Shown: one piece after another, positions 47,743 through 57,387 of the stretch | How the letters are laid out: the number at the start of each line of letters is the position of its first letter | How positions within the stretch are numbered: position 1 is the first letter of the stretch | Assembly (NCBI GenBank): GCA_003280655.1 | Contig: QCEK01000009.1 | Span: forward strand, 1-64,000 | Direction of reading: 5' to 3' | DNA: 64,000 nucleotides | Source: Prochlorococcus sp. AG-355-O17 | Lineage (GTDB): Bacteria > Cyanobacteriota > Cyanobacteriia > PCC-6307 > Cyanobiaceae | The notes under the pieces: model-generated | Told to the model about the DNA's origin: nothing | Seen by the model: only the letters and a program-made list of their open reading frames with translations | The model's database searches: none | Translations under genes and position numbers: made by a program

Positions 47743-48915
47743 TTAAAGATTTACTTCTTCAGGAATTATTCCTAGTTCAAACAACTTTTTATATAAACCC
47801 ATTAAAAATTTATTATCCTCAGGAAGTTTGTCCCACTTTTGGGAATTAATTTCATTAATTAATTTTTGACAATCTTCTATTGTAAATTTTATAGGGGCCG
47901 TAAAATGAGCCGGAATTAAATATTCCATATCTTCAAAAGACTTGATATTTTCTAACCATTTAAGTAAAACTTCTTTTGAACGTGGAAAAATTAATTTTTG
48001 TAAAACCGGTGCAATTTGAACCTTAGGAGTATCTTTACCCATTATTTCAATAAGAGAGGATTCCCAATCTTCATCCCATAAAAAGGGATAAATACCGAAA
48101 TGAGATCTCCAATTTCTAAGATCTTTTTTGAATGAATACTTAAATATTTTTTTCAAAGGTGGAATATTTAATTTACCTGGTTTCAAAAAAGAAGAAAACA
48201 AGACTAACCTTTTCCATCCTTTTTTTCTTTGTTCGATTGAGTCAATCAAAGGTTCATCTCCTCTCTCTCTAGAATGAAAAAGAAGTGGTGTTGGATCAAA
48301 ATTAAATATCTCAGGTGGTATGGAGTCTATTCCAACTATTGCGTCTGTCACATGAAGAGTTTTTGTAGGATAATGGAAACAGCTTATCTCCTGATATCTT
48401 CCAAGACCTAAATTCAGTGGACCTAATGAAGACCATTTAAAGGAGTTTGAATGTGGAGTACCATCCTCAAACAGTATTCTTGATCTTTTTGATGGAATTC
48501 CTAAAAAATCTAGTGGGAGATTTATGGGGAAACTCCATTGTCCAGGACAAAGCCAAATTTCTGCATCTTTAAAAATTCTTGAAAGAGCTGGCAGTCCGAT
48601 TTTATGTTCTAGTCCAGAGGCACTCGGTAAAATTATTGTTTTTACTTTGCCATGAACCGCAATTAGTTTTTCTAACTCATTTATTAATTCTTTTGTCGGA
48701 GGTAGTGGATTTATTAGCATCAATCCATCATCAACCTTTATTACCGTCATTCTTATTGGAACCGCAACATAATAAAGTCCCTGTATTTGTTCCAAGGACC
48801 ATATTTGATCAGGAATTAATTCTCTCAAAATTGTTTTCTTTTTTCCATAAGGATATAAGGGGAATAATGGCCACCAATTCCATTTTTTATTTAAAGTTTC
48901 TTCCACCACTATCAT
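47743..48915 (-). CDS. DUF4336 family protein
   Basis: A 390-residue protein. The DUF4336 family has a metallo-beta-lactamase-like fold with partly degenerate metal sites; here IRMTVIKVDDGLMLINPLP (about 56-74), then LPSASGLEHKIGLPALSR and YPTKTLHVTDAIVG follow that layout. The typical HxHxDH is not present. Its ATG overlaps the stop of the metal permease by 4 bases (ATGA), so its translation is coupled to the manganese transporter operon. Function unknown; a role in metal handling is possible. Confidence 0.75.
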   Translation of the reverse strand: MIVVEETLNKKWNWWPLFPLYPYGKKKTILRELIPDQIWSLEQIQGLYYVAVPIRMTVIKVDDGLMLINPLPPTKELINELEKLIAVHGKVKTIILPSASGLEHKIGLPALSRIFKDAEIWLCPGQWSFPINLPLDFLGIPSKRSRILFEDGTPHSNSFKWSSLGPLNLGLGRYQEISCFHYPTKTLHVTDAIVGIDSIPPEIFNFDPTPLLFHSRERGDEPLIDSIEQRKKGWKRLVLFSSFLKPGKLNIPPLKKIFKYSFKKDLRNWRSHFGIYPFLWDEDWESSLIEIMGKDTPKVQIAPVLQKLIFPRSKEVLLKWLENIKSFEDMEYLIPAHFTAPIKFTIEDCQKLINEINSQKWDKLPEDNKFLMGLYKKLFELGIIPEEVNL

Positions 48916-49784
48916 TTATACCCAGCAAATAATTTCTTTAGCTTAAATATTCCGTATCTTGGAGCGAATAAAAAGGCAAATAAAAATATAAAAGTTTGTG
49001 CTAAGACAATTGATCCGCCTGTTTCAAGATCAAACCAAAAACTAACATAGATTCCTATTAGGCTTGAGATAATTGCACTTAATACTGAAATTACTGTCAT
49101 ATTATCAAACTTATCCGTCAGTAAATATGCTGTAGCCCCTGGTGTAATCAACATTGCAACTACTAAAATAATACCAACAGACTGTAAGCCCACAACAGCC
49201 GCCAAAGATAAACATGTGAGCAGTAAATAATGAAGAAAAAACACGTTAATCCCAACTGTTTTTGCATGCCTAGGATCAAAACAATAAAGCATTAAATCTT
49301 TTCTAAAAATTGATAAAAGGATTACTACCAATAAAGAAATGAATATGGTTTGTTTGACATCTGAAAGTGATATTCCTAATGGACTGCCAAATAGAATAGA
49401 GTGCAGGTCAATATTACTTTTAATCTTAGAAACCAATACAATTCCAAGAGCGAAAAATCCAGTAAATACCAACCCAATAACAGTATCTTCCTTAACCCTA
49501 GATTTCTGCTTAATAAACCCTATCAATGCTACAGAACCAACTCCGAAAATAAATGCCCCTAATGAGAAAGGAAGACCTAATGCATAAGCAACCACAACTC
49601 CAGGCATTACTGAATGTGACACTGCATCTCCCATTAAAGCCCATCCTTTAAGAGTTAAATAGCTAGATAGGAAACCACAAACAGCTGCTACTAATGAACT
49701 CATAAGAAGTGCTTTTCTCATAAATTCATGTGTTAATGGATTTGTTATGAATGAATCTAAAGTTAAAAAAGAACAGAGCTCCAT
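48912..49784 (-). CDS. mntB: Metal ABC transporter permease (manganese-type)
   Basis: A 290-residue integral membrane protein of the ABC-3 (ZnuB/MntB/TroC) family, with about eight hydrophobic helices. RKALLMSSLVAAVCGFLSSYLTL and LKGWALMGDAVSHSVMPGVVVA match the family's N-terminal coupling region. It forms the channel of the uptake system with the ATPase gene (12 bases upstream) and solute-binding lipoprotein. The partner residues (see the binding protein) indicate manganese. Confidence 0.9.
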   Translation of the reverse strand: MELCSFLTLDSFITNPLTHEFMRKALLMSSLVAAVCGFLSSYLTLKGWALMGDAVSHSVMPGVVVAYALGLPFSLGAFIFGVGSVALIGFIKQKSRVKEDTVIGLVFTGFFALGIVLVSKIKSNIDLHSILFGSPLGISLSDVKQTIFISLLVVILLSIFRKDLMLYCFDPRHAKTVGINVFFLHYLLLTCLSLAAVVGLQSVGIILVVAMLITPGATAYLLTDKFDNMTVISVLSAIISSLIGIYVSFWFDLETGGSIVLAQTFIFLFAFLFAPRYGIFKLKKLFAGYK

Positions 49785-49796
49785 ATAATTTAAAAT

Positions 49797-50561
49797 TCAG
49801 GATTCAGGTCCAAACAAGAAATCAGGTGAGATTCCTCCAAAAGTGGTTGTAATATTTTCAGGAGTAAACACTTCAGAGGTTTCTCCATAAGCTACAACAG
49901 TTTTATTTATTAAAAGAACTAAATCACAAAATTCACGAACATGAATCATATCATGCGTTGATAATAAGATAGTTTTCCCTTCATTTTTAAATTGAATAAA
50001 TAATTCCGAGATAAGTTTCTCAGTTCTTATATCAACACCTGAAAAAGGCTCATCAAGAAGTAATATTGACGCTCTTTGCGCAATTGCTCTAGCTAAAAAG
50101 GTTCGTTTTCTCTGACCTCCAGATAAGTTTCCAATAGGCGTAGATAAATGATCAGTAAGATCAACTCTCTCAATAGCATCTTTAACTGCCTGAACATCAG
50201 ACTCTCTAGGACATCTAAAAATATTCATCGAACCATATCTTCCCATCATCACTACATCCCAAACACTTATTGGAAATTGACTATCAATTCCCTCATTTTG
50301 AGGAACATAAGCAATTGTCTGATCTTTTTGAGCAGATCTTACAGACTCTCCATTTATTCTAATTTTTCCCTTTGAAATATTTACAAAGCCAGTTAAAGCA
50401 TTAAAAAAAGTTGTTTTACCAGCCCCGTTCATCCCTACTAACCCACAAATCTGGCCAGGTTTCAATCTTAAATTGGCATCATACAAAGCCACCTTACCGT
50501 TGTAATCTACGCAAATATTCTCTGCCTCAATCCTAAAGTTTTGATAATTGATTGTTTCCAT
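49797..50561 (-). CDS. mntA: Metal ABC transporter ATP-binding protein
   Basis: A 254-residue ABC ATPase. Walker A GLVGMNGAGKTTFFNAL (about 42-58), Q-loop YVPQNEGID, signature LSGGQRKRTFLARAIA and Walker B ILLLDEPFSGVD, then the His switch LLSTHDMIHV. The order and spacing match metal importers of the ZnuC/MntA type. It powers the permease encoded just downstream. The gap to the binding-protein gene is 3 bases. Confidence 0.92.
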   Translation of the reverse strand: METINYQNFRIEAENICVDYNGKVALYDANLRLKPGQICGLVGMNGAGKTTFFNALTGFVNISKGKIRINGESVRSAQKDQTIAYVPQNEGIDSQFPISVWDVVMMGRYGSMNIFRCPRESDVQAVKDAIERVDLTDHLSTPIGNLSGGQRKRTFLARAIAQRASILLLDEPFSGVDIRTEKLISELFIQFKNEGKTILLSTHDMIHVREFCDLVLLINKTVVAYGETSEVFTPENITTTFGGISPDFLFGPES

Positions 50562-50564
50562 AAT

Positions 50565-51473
50565 TTAAAAAAGCCCTTTTTTTATCAATTCCAAATTATG
50601 CTCAAGCATTTTCATATAGGAACTAGCAGGCCCACTATCATCAGATAATGAATCAACAAAAAGATTTCCTCCAAAATTAGCCCCAGTTTCGTTTGCAACT
50701 ACCATTTGAGATTCGTTACTTACAGTACTTTCGCAAAATACAGAAGGAACATTTTTTTCTTTAACTAGTGAGATTGTTCTTGCCATTCTTTTGGGAGTAA
50801 TTTGACTTTCAGCATTAACTGGCCACAAATAAACTTCCTCTAATCCATAATCATTTGTTAGATACGAAAAAGCACCTTCACAACTTACTAGATACCTCCT
50901 GTCTTTATTTAAGTTATTAATAAAAAGTGAGAATTCTTTATCTATTTTAGATAGTTTATCTTTATAAATTTTTCCATTTTCTTCAAATAATGTCCTTTTG
51001 GATGGCCTCAATTCTGATAAAGAATCCACGATAATATCTACGTATAGGATCCCTCTTTTTGGAGAAATCCAGGCATGAGGATTGGGCTTCCCTTTATAAA
51101 AATCTTCACTGATAAAAATAGGATCCAAATCTTCCGCGACAGTAATTCTTTTAACTTTTAAATTAGAAACAAATTTTTCAGCCCATAATTCAAATCCAAA
51201 TCCATTATCAATAAAAACAAAAGCATTAGAGGCATTTACCAAATCGCTTGGAGTTGGTTGGTAGCCATGAACTTCAACTCCAGGTTTCGTTATTGATCTA
51301 ACAATAAAATCATCTTTAGCGACATTGCTAATTATATCCGCCAAAACAGTGAAACTTGCCAGTATTACTTCTTTAGTTTCATTTTTATTTGATATTCTCT
51401 TACATGAGCCTGAAGTAATAGAAAGCAGAAGTATCAAACTTAAAAAAAGAATATTTTTTTTCATATTTAACAT
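50565..51473 (-). CDS. mntC: Manganese-type solute-binding lipoprotein
   Basis: A 302-residue cluster A-I binding protein. Residues 1-24 are a lipoprotein signal ending at Cys24 (TSGSC). Metal ligands: His69 (VEVHGYQPTPSD), His133 (NPHAWISPKRG), Glu199 (VSCEGAFSYL) and Asp274 (LFVDSLSDD). Glu at the third ligand, rather than the His of ZnuA, is the pattern of manganese-binding PsaA/MntC proteins, and there is no His-rich zinc loop. It delivers Mn2+ to the permease, probably for photosystem II. An ATG at 51464 is an alternative start. Confidence 0.9.
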   Translation of the reverse strand: MLNMKKNILFLSLILLLSITSGSCKRISNKNETKEVILASFTVLADIISNVAKDDFIVRSITKPGVEVHGYQPTPSDLVNASNAFVFIDNGFGFELWAEKFVSNLKVKRITVAEDLDPIFISEDFYKGKPNPHAWISPKRGILYVDIIVDSLSELRPSKRTLFEENGKIYKDKLSKIDKEFSLFINNLNKDRRYLVSCEGAFSYLTNDYGLEEVYLWPVNAESQITPKRMARTISLVKEKNVPSVFCESTVSNESQMVVANETGANFGGNLFVDSLSDDSGPASSYMKMLEHNLELIKKGLF

Positions 51474-51484
51474 TCATCCCAAGA

Positions 51485-52819
51485 TTATGAATTAAAAGAT
51501 AGTTTCATTAGTGGTTTTCTAAGATCAGAAATAAATCCTTTCCAATTTATTTTTTCTTTTTCAAAAGCTTCTTCAACAATTTTCTCAGAATTTTTCTTTA
51601 TAAAATCCAAATCAGGTTCTTCTACTCCTTTTGTTATTGCCATAAAATCAGCCAAAGAACTTGATACTACTCTTGTTAAATAAGCAGCACTGACAGCTTG
51701 AAATGTTCCAGAGACAAGCCAATTAGGGCCATGTAATTTTGTTATGCCAATTAGAGTCTGTCCACTCCATTCAATAACTCCCTGAGCAATTGCAGTCTTT
51801 AAAATCTCTTTGGATACTTTATCTAAAATTTCAGGAGACCAATTACATCCCCATATAGACTTAATTTCTTTAATCATTAAAGAATTTAATACTGTCATTG
51901 CCATAACATCAATTGATGGGATAGGAGATAAGAAAACAGTTGTTGCGACTAGAATTTGATTTTTTCTTTGTATAACTTTTAACTGCATTCTTCTTATACC
52001 TTCAATTTCAGATTGCCAGGCAGCATGAAGTTCTTTCAAGAGCCTTTTTTTTGTATTTTCAATATTTTTAGATGAACTTATGAAAAACTTCCTTAAAGAA
52101 AAAGGTATATTTGTTATTTCACTCTTATTCACATCAAAAGTAATAATTTTGTTTATAAAGTCACTTGAAATTTCAGACTTTAGGTCTTCTATCTGATTTT
52201 TGGCTTCTATTTGGTTGGAAGTTAAAGCCACCAACCAGATTGGCATATTTTTAGGAAATTTTTCCAGCCACAAAAAATCATTTGCCGACAAAGGCAAGTT
52301 TATAAAATACAAAATTGCATCACTCTTCAAAGCTTCTTCTGGAATAACTTGAGAAGAATTATATTTAGGCAGTTTTTCGTATAAATCAAAGTCAAACTTA
52401 TCTGCTTTGAAATTACTTTTCAAAATAGATTGAAAACTTTGATAATCTTTTTGTCCAATGCAACTTATTTTTTCTTTTTCACATCTATTAAGGATAGATT
52501 CAAGTGTTTTTTGTCTTTTTGAATTCTTTTTTTCTAATTCATTTGTTGCTTCAAGTTCTTCAAAAAAATTTAAATCTTCATTACATAGATTTATCCAACC
52601 ATCTAAATTATTTGGCTCATTAAATTTAGGCTTATCATTCTTCAAGTAAAAATATCCCCCCAAACACAACGCAAAAAATCCTATCGAGCCTCCTGCAAAA
52701 TGAATTAGGTCACTGACAAACCATTCCCCAAAACCTAACAATAATAAAATAATAAGAAGATTTTTTTTTGGAAACTTTATAAAATCCTTTAAAAGGTTGT
52801 CTTTACTAATATCAAACAC
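51485..52819 (-). CDS. DUF697 family membrane-associated protein
   Basis: A 444-residue protein starting at GTG. Residues 22-53 include two hydrophobic helices. The middle (about 60-290) is Lys/Glu-rich, with no P-loop visible, unlike the GTPases to which DUF697 is often joined. The C-terminal part (about 290-400: LVATTVFLSPIPSIDVMAMT, then WSGQTLIGITKLHGPNW) is the DUF697/YcjF-like domain with membrane-associating helices. The gene precedes the manganese transporter genes on the same strand by 12 bases; function not known. Confidence 0.7.
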   Translation of the reverse strand: MFDISKDNLLKDFIKFPKKNLLIILLLLGFGEWFVSDLIHFAGGSIGFFALCLGGYFYLKNDKPKFNEPNNLDGWINLCNEDLNFFEELEATNELEKKNSKRQKTLESILNRCEKEKISCIGQKDYQSFQSILKSNFKADKFDFDLYEKLPKYNSSQVIPEEALKSDAILYFINLPLSANDFLWLEKFPKNMPIWLVALTSNQIEAKNQIEDLKSEISSDFINKIITFDVNKSEITNIPFSLRKFFISSSKNIENTKKRLLKELHAAWQSEIEGIRRMQLKVIQRKNQILVATTVFLSPIPSIDVMAMTVLNSLMIKEIKSIWGCNWSPEILDKVSKEILKTAIAQGVIEWSGQTLIGITKLHGPNWLVSGTFQAVSAAYLTRVVSSSLADFMAITKGVEEPDLDFIKKNSEKIVEEAFEKEKINWKGFISDLRKPLMKLSFNS

Positions 52820-52984
52820 AATACTTTATTTTTCTAATTTTATTTTAATGCAAGTTGCGAATGAGAAAAGCAAAATTTCATAAGTCGTTAATCAAAAGAT
52901 AAAAATTTAAGCCTCTTAAAATGACTTTTTGCATAACAAGATGCTAAGTTAATAGACTATTTAAATAACTTAAGAAAGATTAAG

Positions 52985-53407
52985 ATGTCTAATTCAAATT
53001 TCAGCAATAATCCTGGACAAGAAAATTATAGAGGTCGTTATAACAACGAAAGATCTAATTTCAGAGATAGATCGGGCGGCAGAAGAGATGGAGGAGGATT
53101 CCGCATAAGATTGAGTGATAACGAAATGAAAGCTGTTAAATCAATACAAGAGACCTTTCAATTAAGATCTACCGTTGCAGTTCTGGGTTTCTCTGTTAGA
53201 ACACTTAGCGAAATGATCAAAGACGAAAAATTAATTGAATCAATCAAAGAATATGCAAAAAATAATAAAAACTCTTCTCCGAATAGACAATCACAAAATT
53301 CCTATGTAGAAAAGACAAAAACAGCTCCTGACCCTTTTGCAAGACCTGTAAAAAGTACATCAACTGAAGAGATCCAATCTAGCGAAGTAGAAGAGGATGG
53401 CAAATAA
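52985..53407 (+). CDS. Hypothetical RG/RGG-rich protein, 140 aa
   Basis: Not recognised as a named family. Residues 1-42 are Arg/Gly/Asn-rich (YRGRYNNERSNFRDRSGG then RRDGGGF), typical of disordered nucleic-acid binding tails. Residues 43-93 form a predicted three-helix segment (LSDNEMKAVKSIQETFQL, VLGFSVRTLSEMIKDEKL). The C-terminal 45 residues are Ser/Thr/Glu-rich and disordered. It overlaps the trpS start by 11 bases, so translation is likely coupled. A role in RNA binding is inferred only. Confidence 0.7.
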   Translation: MSNSNFSNNPGQENYRGRYNNERSNFRDRSGGRRDGGGFRIRLSDNEMKAVKSIQETFQLRSTVAVLGFSVRTLSEMIKDEKLIESIKEYAKNNKNSSPNRQSQNSYVEKTKTAPDPFARPVKSTSTEEIQSSEVEEDGK

Positions 53408-54413
53408 AAAAAGAATTCTTTCGGGAGTTCAACCAACTGGTGATTTACATATTGGAAATTGGCTTGGGGCCATAAATAATTGGGTTACGCTTCAAGAGCA
53501 ATATGAAACATTTCTATGTGTAGTTGATTTGCACGCAATAACAGCCTCATATAATCCCAAAGAATTATCTAAAAACACTATCTCTACAGCGGCTTTGTAT
53601 GTCGCTTGTGGGATAGATCCAAATATATGTTCAATTTTTGTCCAAAGTCAGATTTCAGCGCATTCAGAACTTTGTTGGATATTAAATTGCATGACCCCAA
53701 TAAACTGGATGGAAAGAATGATTCAATTTAAAGAAAAATCCATACAACAAGGTAATAATGTATCTATTGGATTATTTGACTATCCAATACTTATGGCTGC
53801 AGACATCCTTCTTTATGATGCTGACTTCGTACCAGTAGGTGAGGATCAAAAACAACATCTTGAACTTGCGAGAGATATTGCACAACAGAGAATTAATGCC
53901 AGATTTAGTAAGGATAAAAATATTTTAAAGATCCCTCAACCAATCATCATGAAGAATGGTTCAAAAATAATGAGTTTAATTGATGGTTCAAAAAAGATGA
54001 GCAAAAGTGATCCTAATGAGGGCAGCCGCATTAACTTATTAGATCCTCCTGAAATAATCACAAAAAAAATTAAAAGAGCAAAAAGTGACAGTTCTATTGG
54101 AATTGAATTTAACAACCCTGAGAGACCAGAATCTAAAAATCTTTTGATGATTTATTCAATATTATCTGGCAAAGAAATTTCTCAATGTGAAAATGAATTC
54201 TTAGAGACTGGATGGGGGACATTTAAAAAATTAATTACCGAACAACTAATTGAATCACTAGAACCTATTCAAAAAAAATATAAATTATTAATTAATGATC
54301 CCTATCAACTAAATAAAATCCTAAATGAAGGGAAGGAAAAAGCTGAAGATTTAGCAAATCAGACTTTAAAAAGAGTTAAATCAAAATTGGGATTTTTTGA
54401 AATGGAGAAATAA
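53397..54413 (+). CDS. trpS: Tryptophanyl-tRNA synthetase
   Basis: A 338-residue class I synthetase. The HIGH-type motif is GVQPTGDLHIGNWLGAI (10-26), the KMSKS motif is SKKMSKSDPNEGS (about 198-210), and DLHAITASYNP and GEDQKQHLELARDIA are TrpRS-specific. Its start lies inside the previous RG-rich gene's 3' end. It begins a tight plus-strand run trpS-thrS-glk-thrB. Confidence 0.97.
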   Translation: MANKKRILSGVQPTGDLHIGNWLGAINNWVTLQEQYETFLCVVDLHAITASYNPKELSKNTISTAALYVACGIDPNICSIFVQSQISAHSELCWILNCMTPINWMERMIQFKEKSIQQGNNVSIGLFDYPILMAADILLYDADFVPVGEDQKQHLELARDIAQQRINARFSKDKNILKIPQPIIMKNGSKIMSLIDGSKKMSKSDPNEGSRINLLDPPEIITKKIKRAKSDSSIGIEFNNPERPESKNLLMIYSILSGKEISQCENEFLETGWGTFKKLITEQLIESLEPIQKKYKLLINDPYQLNKILNEGKEKAEDLANQTLKRVKSKLGFFEMEK

Positions 54414-54416
54414 ATT

Positions 54417-56333
54417 ATGCCAATAATTACCTTGCCTGATGGTTCAAAAAAGGTTTTCGAAAAATCTGTAACTATTCTAGAAATTGCTCAGAGTATAGGC
54501 GCTGGATTAGCTAAAGCAACAATTGCTGGGAAAGTAAATAATGTCCTTCTTGATGCAACAATTCCTATAAGTAAAGATTCCAAAGTTGTAATCATCACAT
54601 CAAAAGATAAAGAAGGAATTGAAATAATAAGACATTCTTTCGCTCACCTTATTGGTCATGCAGTAAAACAAATTTACTCTGATATTAAAATGGCGATTGG
54701 ACCCGTAATTGAAGATGGTTTTTATTACGATATTTACTCTGAATACAGATTTACTCCTGAAGATTTAATAAAAATCGAAAATAGAATTAATAAATTAATA
54801 AAAACAAACTATGACGTTGAAATTTTACAAGTTTCTAAAGAAGAGGCAATTAAAACTTTTAAAGAAAGAGATGAGACTTTTAAATTAAAGATAATTGAAG
54901 AAATTCCTGAAGAAGGGCTCATAAATTTATACAAACACGAAGAATATATCGATATGTGTAGAGGGCCTCACGTACCCAATACTAGACATTTGAGACACTT
55001 TAAATTACTTAAATTATCAGGTTCATACTGGAGAGGGAATAGTGAGAATGAATCATTACAGAGAATTTATGGAACTGCATGGGCAAAAGAAAAAGAACTC
55101 AAAGATTATTTAACAAGAATTGAAGAAGCGGAAAAAAGGGATCATAGAAAACTGGGTAAAAAACATTCACTATTCCATATACAAGAAGAATCTCCAGGAA
55201 TGATTTTTTGGCATCCAAATGGATGGACAATTTACCAAGTACTGGAAAGGTATATAAGAGAAATACTCAAAAAAAGTGATTATTTAGAAATTAAAACCCC
55301 ACAAGCTGTTGATAAATCTCTTTGGGAAAAATCCGGTCATTGGGAAAAATTTAGAGACGATATGTTCACTACTGCATCAGAAAATCGAACTTATGCAATT
55401 AAACCAATGAATTGTCCATGCCATATACAAGTATTTAATCAAGGTTTAAAAAGTTATAAGGATTTACCTATTCGTCTTGCTGAATTTGGTTCTTGTCACA
55501 GAAATGAGCCCTCTGGTGCATTGCACGGCTTAATGAGAGTAAGAAACTTTACTCAAGATGATGCACACATATTCTGCACAGAAGAGCAAATTCAAGAGGA
55601 GGTATCAACTTTTATAGATCTTGTTTTCGAGGTTTATAAAACTTTTGGTTTTGATGAAATCATTATCAAATTATCAACCCGTCCTGAAAAAAGGGTAGGT
55701 AGTGAAGAGATTTGGGATAAATCAGAGGAGGCTCTTACCAAAGCTCTCGATAATAAGAACCTAAAATGGGAACTCCATCCAGGAGAAGGGGCTTTTTATG
55801 GTCCAAAAATAGAATTCTCCTTAAAAGATTGTCTTAATAGAGTCTGGCAATGCGGCACTATTCAGGTTGATTTCTCAATGCCTATTAGATTGGATGCAAC
55901 TTATGTAGATATTGATAATGAGAAAAGAAATCCAGTTATGCTTCACAGAGCAATTTTAGGATCCTTTGAAAGATTTATCGGAATCTTAATTGAACAATAT
56001 GAGGCAAAATTCCCAATTTGGCTTGCACCTTATCAAATAATTTTATTGAGCATTACTGATAGAAATATTGAAAAGTGTTTAAAGTTTAATGAATTAATAA
56101 ATAATAATGGTTACCGATCAAAAGTTGACGTTAGGAATGAAAAAATAGGATATAAAATAAGAGAGGCAACTCTCGGGAGAGTTCCTTTAATTGCAGTTAT
56201 TGGAGATAAAGAAGAGAAAATTGATTCTGTCGCTTTAAGAGCTTTAGATGGAACAAATTTAGGAATTTTAGACCTACCTAATCTATACAAATTAATGGAT
56301 GAATTAATAGAAAAAAAAGGGAGAACAAAATAA
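54417..56333 (+). CDS. thrS: Threonyl-tRNA synthetase
   Basis: A 638-residue class II synthetase with all domains: TGS (1-62), the zinc editing domain [13 protein letters not shown] (HxxxH) with [13 protein letters not shown], catalytic core [10 protein letters not shown], then motif 2 [21 protein letters not shown], and the C-terminal anticodon-binding domain (about 535-638). Starts 3 bases after trpS. It charges and edits tRNA-Thr. Confidence 0.97.
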   Translation: MPIITLPDGSKKVFEKSVTILEIAQSIGAGLAKATIAGKVNNVLLDATIPISKDSKVVIITSKDKEGIEIIRHSFAHLIGHAVKQIYSDIKMAIGPVIEDGFYYDIYSEYRFTPEDLIKIENRINKLIKTNYDVEILQVSKEEAIKTFKERDETFKLKIIEEIPEEGLINLYKHEEYIDMCRGPHVPNTRHLRHFKLLKLSGSYWRGNSENESLQRIYGTAWAKEKELKDYLTRIEEAEKRDHRKLGKKHSLFHIQEESPGMIFWHPNGWTIYQVLERYIREILKKSDYLEIKTPQAVDKSLWEKSGHWEKFRDDMFTTASENRTYAIKPMNCPCHIQVFNQGLKSYKDLPIRLAEFGSCHRNEPSGALHGLMRVRNFTQDDAHIFCTEEQIQEEVSTFIDLVFEVYKTFGFDEIIIKLSTRPEKRVGSEEIWDKSEEALTKALDNKNLKWELHPGEGAFYGPKIEFSLKDCLNRVWQCGTIQVDFSMPIRLDATYVDIDNEKRNPVMLHRAILGSFERFIGILIEQYEAKFPIWLAPYQIILLSITDRNIEKCLKFNELINNNGYRSKVDVRNEKIGYKIREATLGRVPLIAVIGDKEEKIDSVALRALDGTNLGILDLPNLYKLMDELIEKKGRTK

Positions 56334-56343
56334 TTTTGTATAA

Positions 56344-57378
56344 ATGAATTTTCTGGCTTGTGATTTAGGAGGTACCAAGGTTCTATTGGGAATATTCGAA
56401 AGAGTAATAAATGATGATTCGCCGAAATTGATATTAAAAAAGAAATATATATCTTCTGATTGGAAATCTTTTGAACTAATTCTAGAAGATTTTCTTAAAA
56501 ATGAATGCAAAAAAATTACCTATCCTTCTTCTGCATGTTTTGCTGTAGCTGGTCCTTTATCTAACAACAACGCAAAAATCATGAACTTGTCATGGAATAT
56601 TTCAGGAAATAAATTAAAAAATAAATTTAAATTTGAACAATGCGAGCTAATAAATGATTTTGCAGTGCAAATTTATGGAATTCCTTTCTTAAAAAAAAGT
56701 CAATATTCAACTATCCAGAATGGATCACATTCAGAAGGTGCTAATAATGATTTGCATGCCATTGTTGGTGCGGGGACTGGTTTGGGCATAGCAAGAGGCC
56801 TAATATCAGGGAAAAAGGTAAAAGTTTTAGCTAGTGAAGGTGGTCATGTTGAGTATTCCCCAAAGTCAAAATTAGAATGGGAATTAAAAATTTGGCTTAA
56901 AAATTACCTTAAAGTTGAAAGGATATCTTGTGAAAGAATTATTAGCGGCACTGGTTTATCAAGAATTGCCGAATGGAGACTAAGCAAACCTGATGCCCAA
57001 AACCATCCTCTACAACAATATATAAAAAAAATTAAAATTTTTGATGCTGCTAGAAAAGAACTACCTGAAAAAATTTGTAATCTTTCTAAAGAAGGGGATC
57101 AGCTAATGATTGAAGTTGAGAGGATTTGGTTAAGTGCTTATGCCTCTTTATTGGGAGATATTGCTCTTCAAGAATTGTGCTTTGGCGGATTATGGATTTC
57201 TGGAGGAACCGCATCAAAACATTTCAAAAACTTTAAATCAGATTTATTTATGAAACAATTTTTCGACAAGGGAAGATTAAAAGATATTCTTAAAACAATA
57301 CCCATGAAAGTAATTTTAGATGAAGAGTTTGGACTTTTTAGTGCAGCTTGCAGAGCAAAAATGCTTTTAAAAACTTAG
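56344..57378 (+). CDS. glk: Glucokinase
   Basis: A 344-residue glucokinase of the bacterial Glk family. The ATP-binding DLGGTKVLLGIF (7-18), and SACFAVAGPLSNNNAKIMN, then ELINDFAVQIYGI with the catalytic Asp, are typical. VGAGTGLGIARGL (about 142-154) is the adenosine/substrate loop. It phosphorylates glucose in the cytosol. It follows thrS by 10 bases and is followed by thrB after 9. Confidence 0.93.
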   Translation: MNFLACDLGGTKVLLGIFERVINDDSPKLILKKKYISSDWKSFELILEDFLKNECKKITYPSSACFAVAGPLSNNNAKIMNLSWNISGNKLKNKFKFEQCELINDFAVQIYGIPFLKKSQYSTIQNGSHSEGANNDLHAIVGAGTGLGIARGLISGKKVKVLASEGGHVEYSPKSKLEWELKIWLKNYLKVERISCERIISGTGLSRIAEWRLSKPDAQNHPLQQYIKKIKIFDAARKELPEKICNLSKEGDQLMIEVERIWLSAYASLLGDIALQELCFGGLWISGGTASKHFKNFKSDLFMKQFFDKGRLKDILKTIPMKVILDEEFGLFSAACRAKMLLKT

Positions 57379-57387
57379 TAAAAAAAA

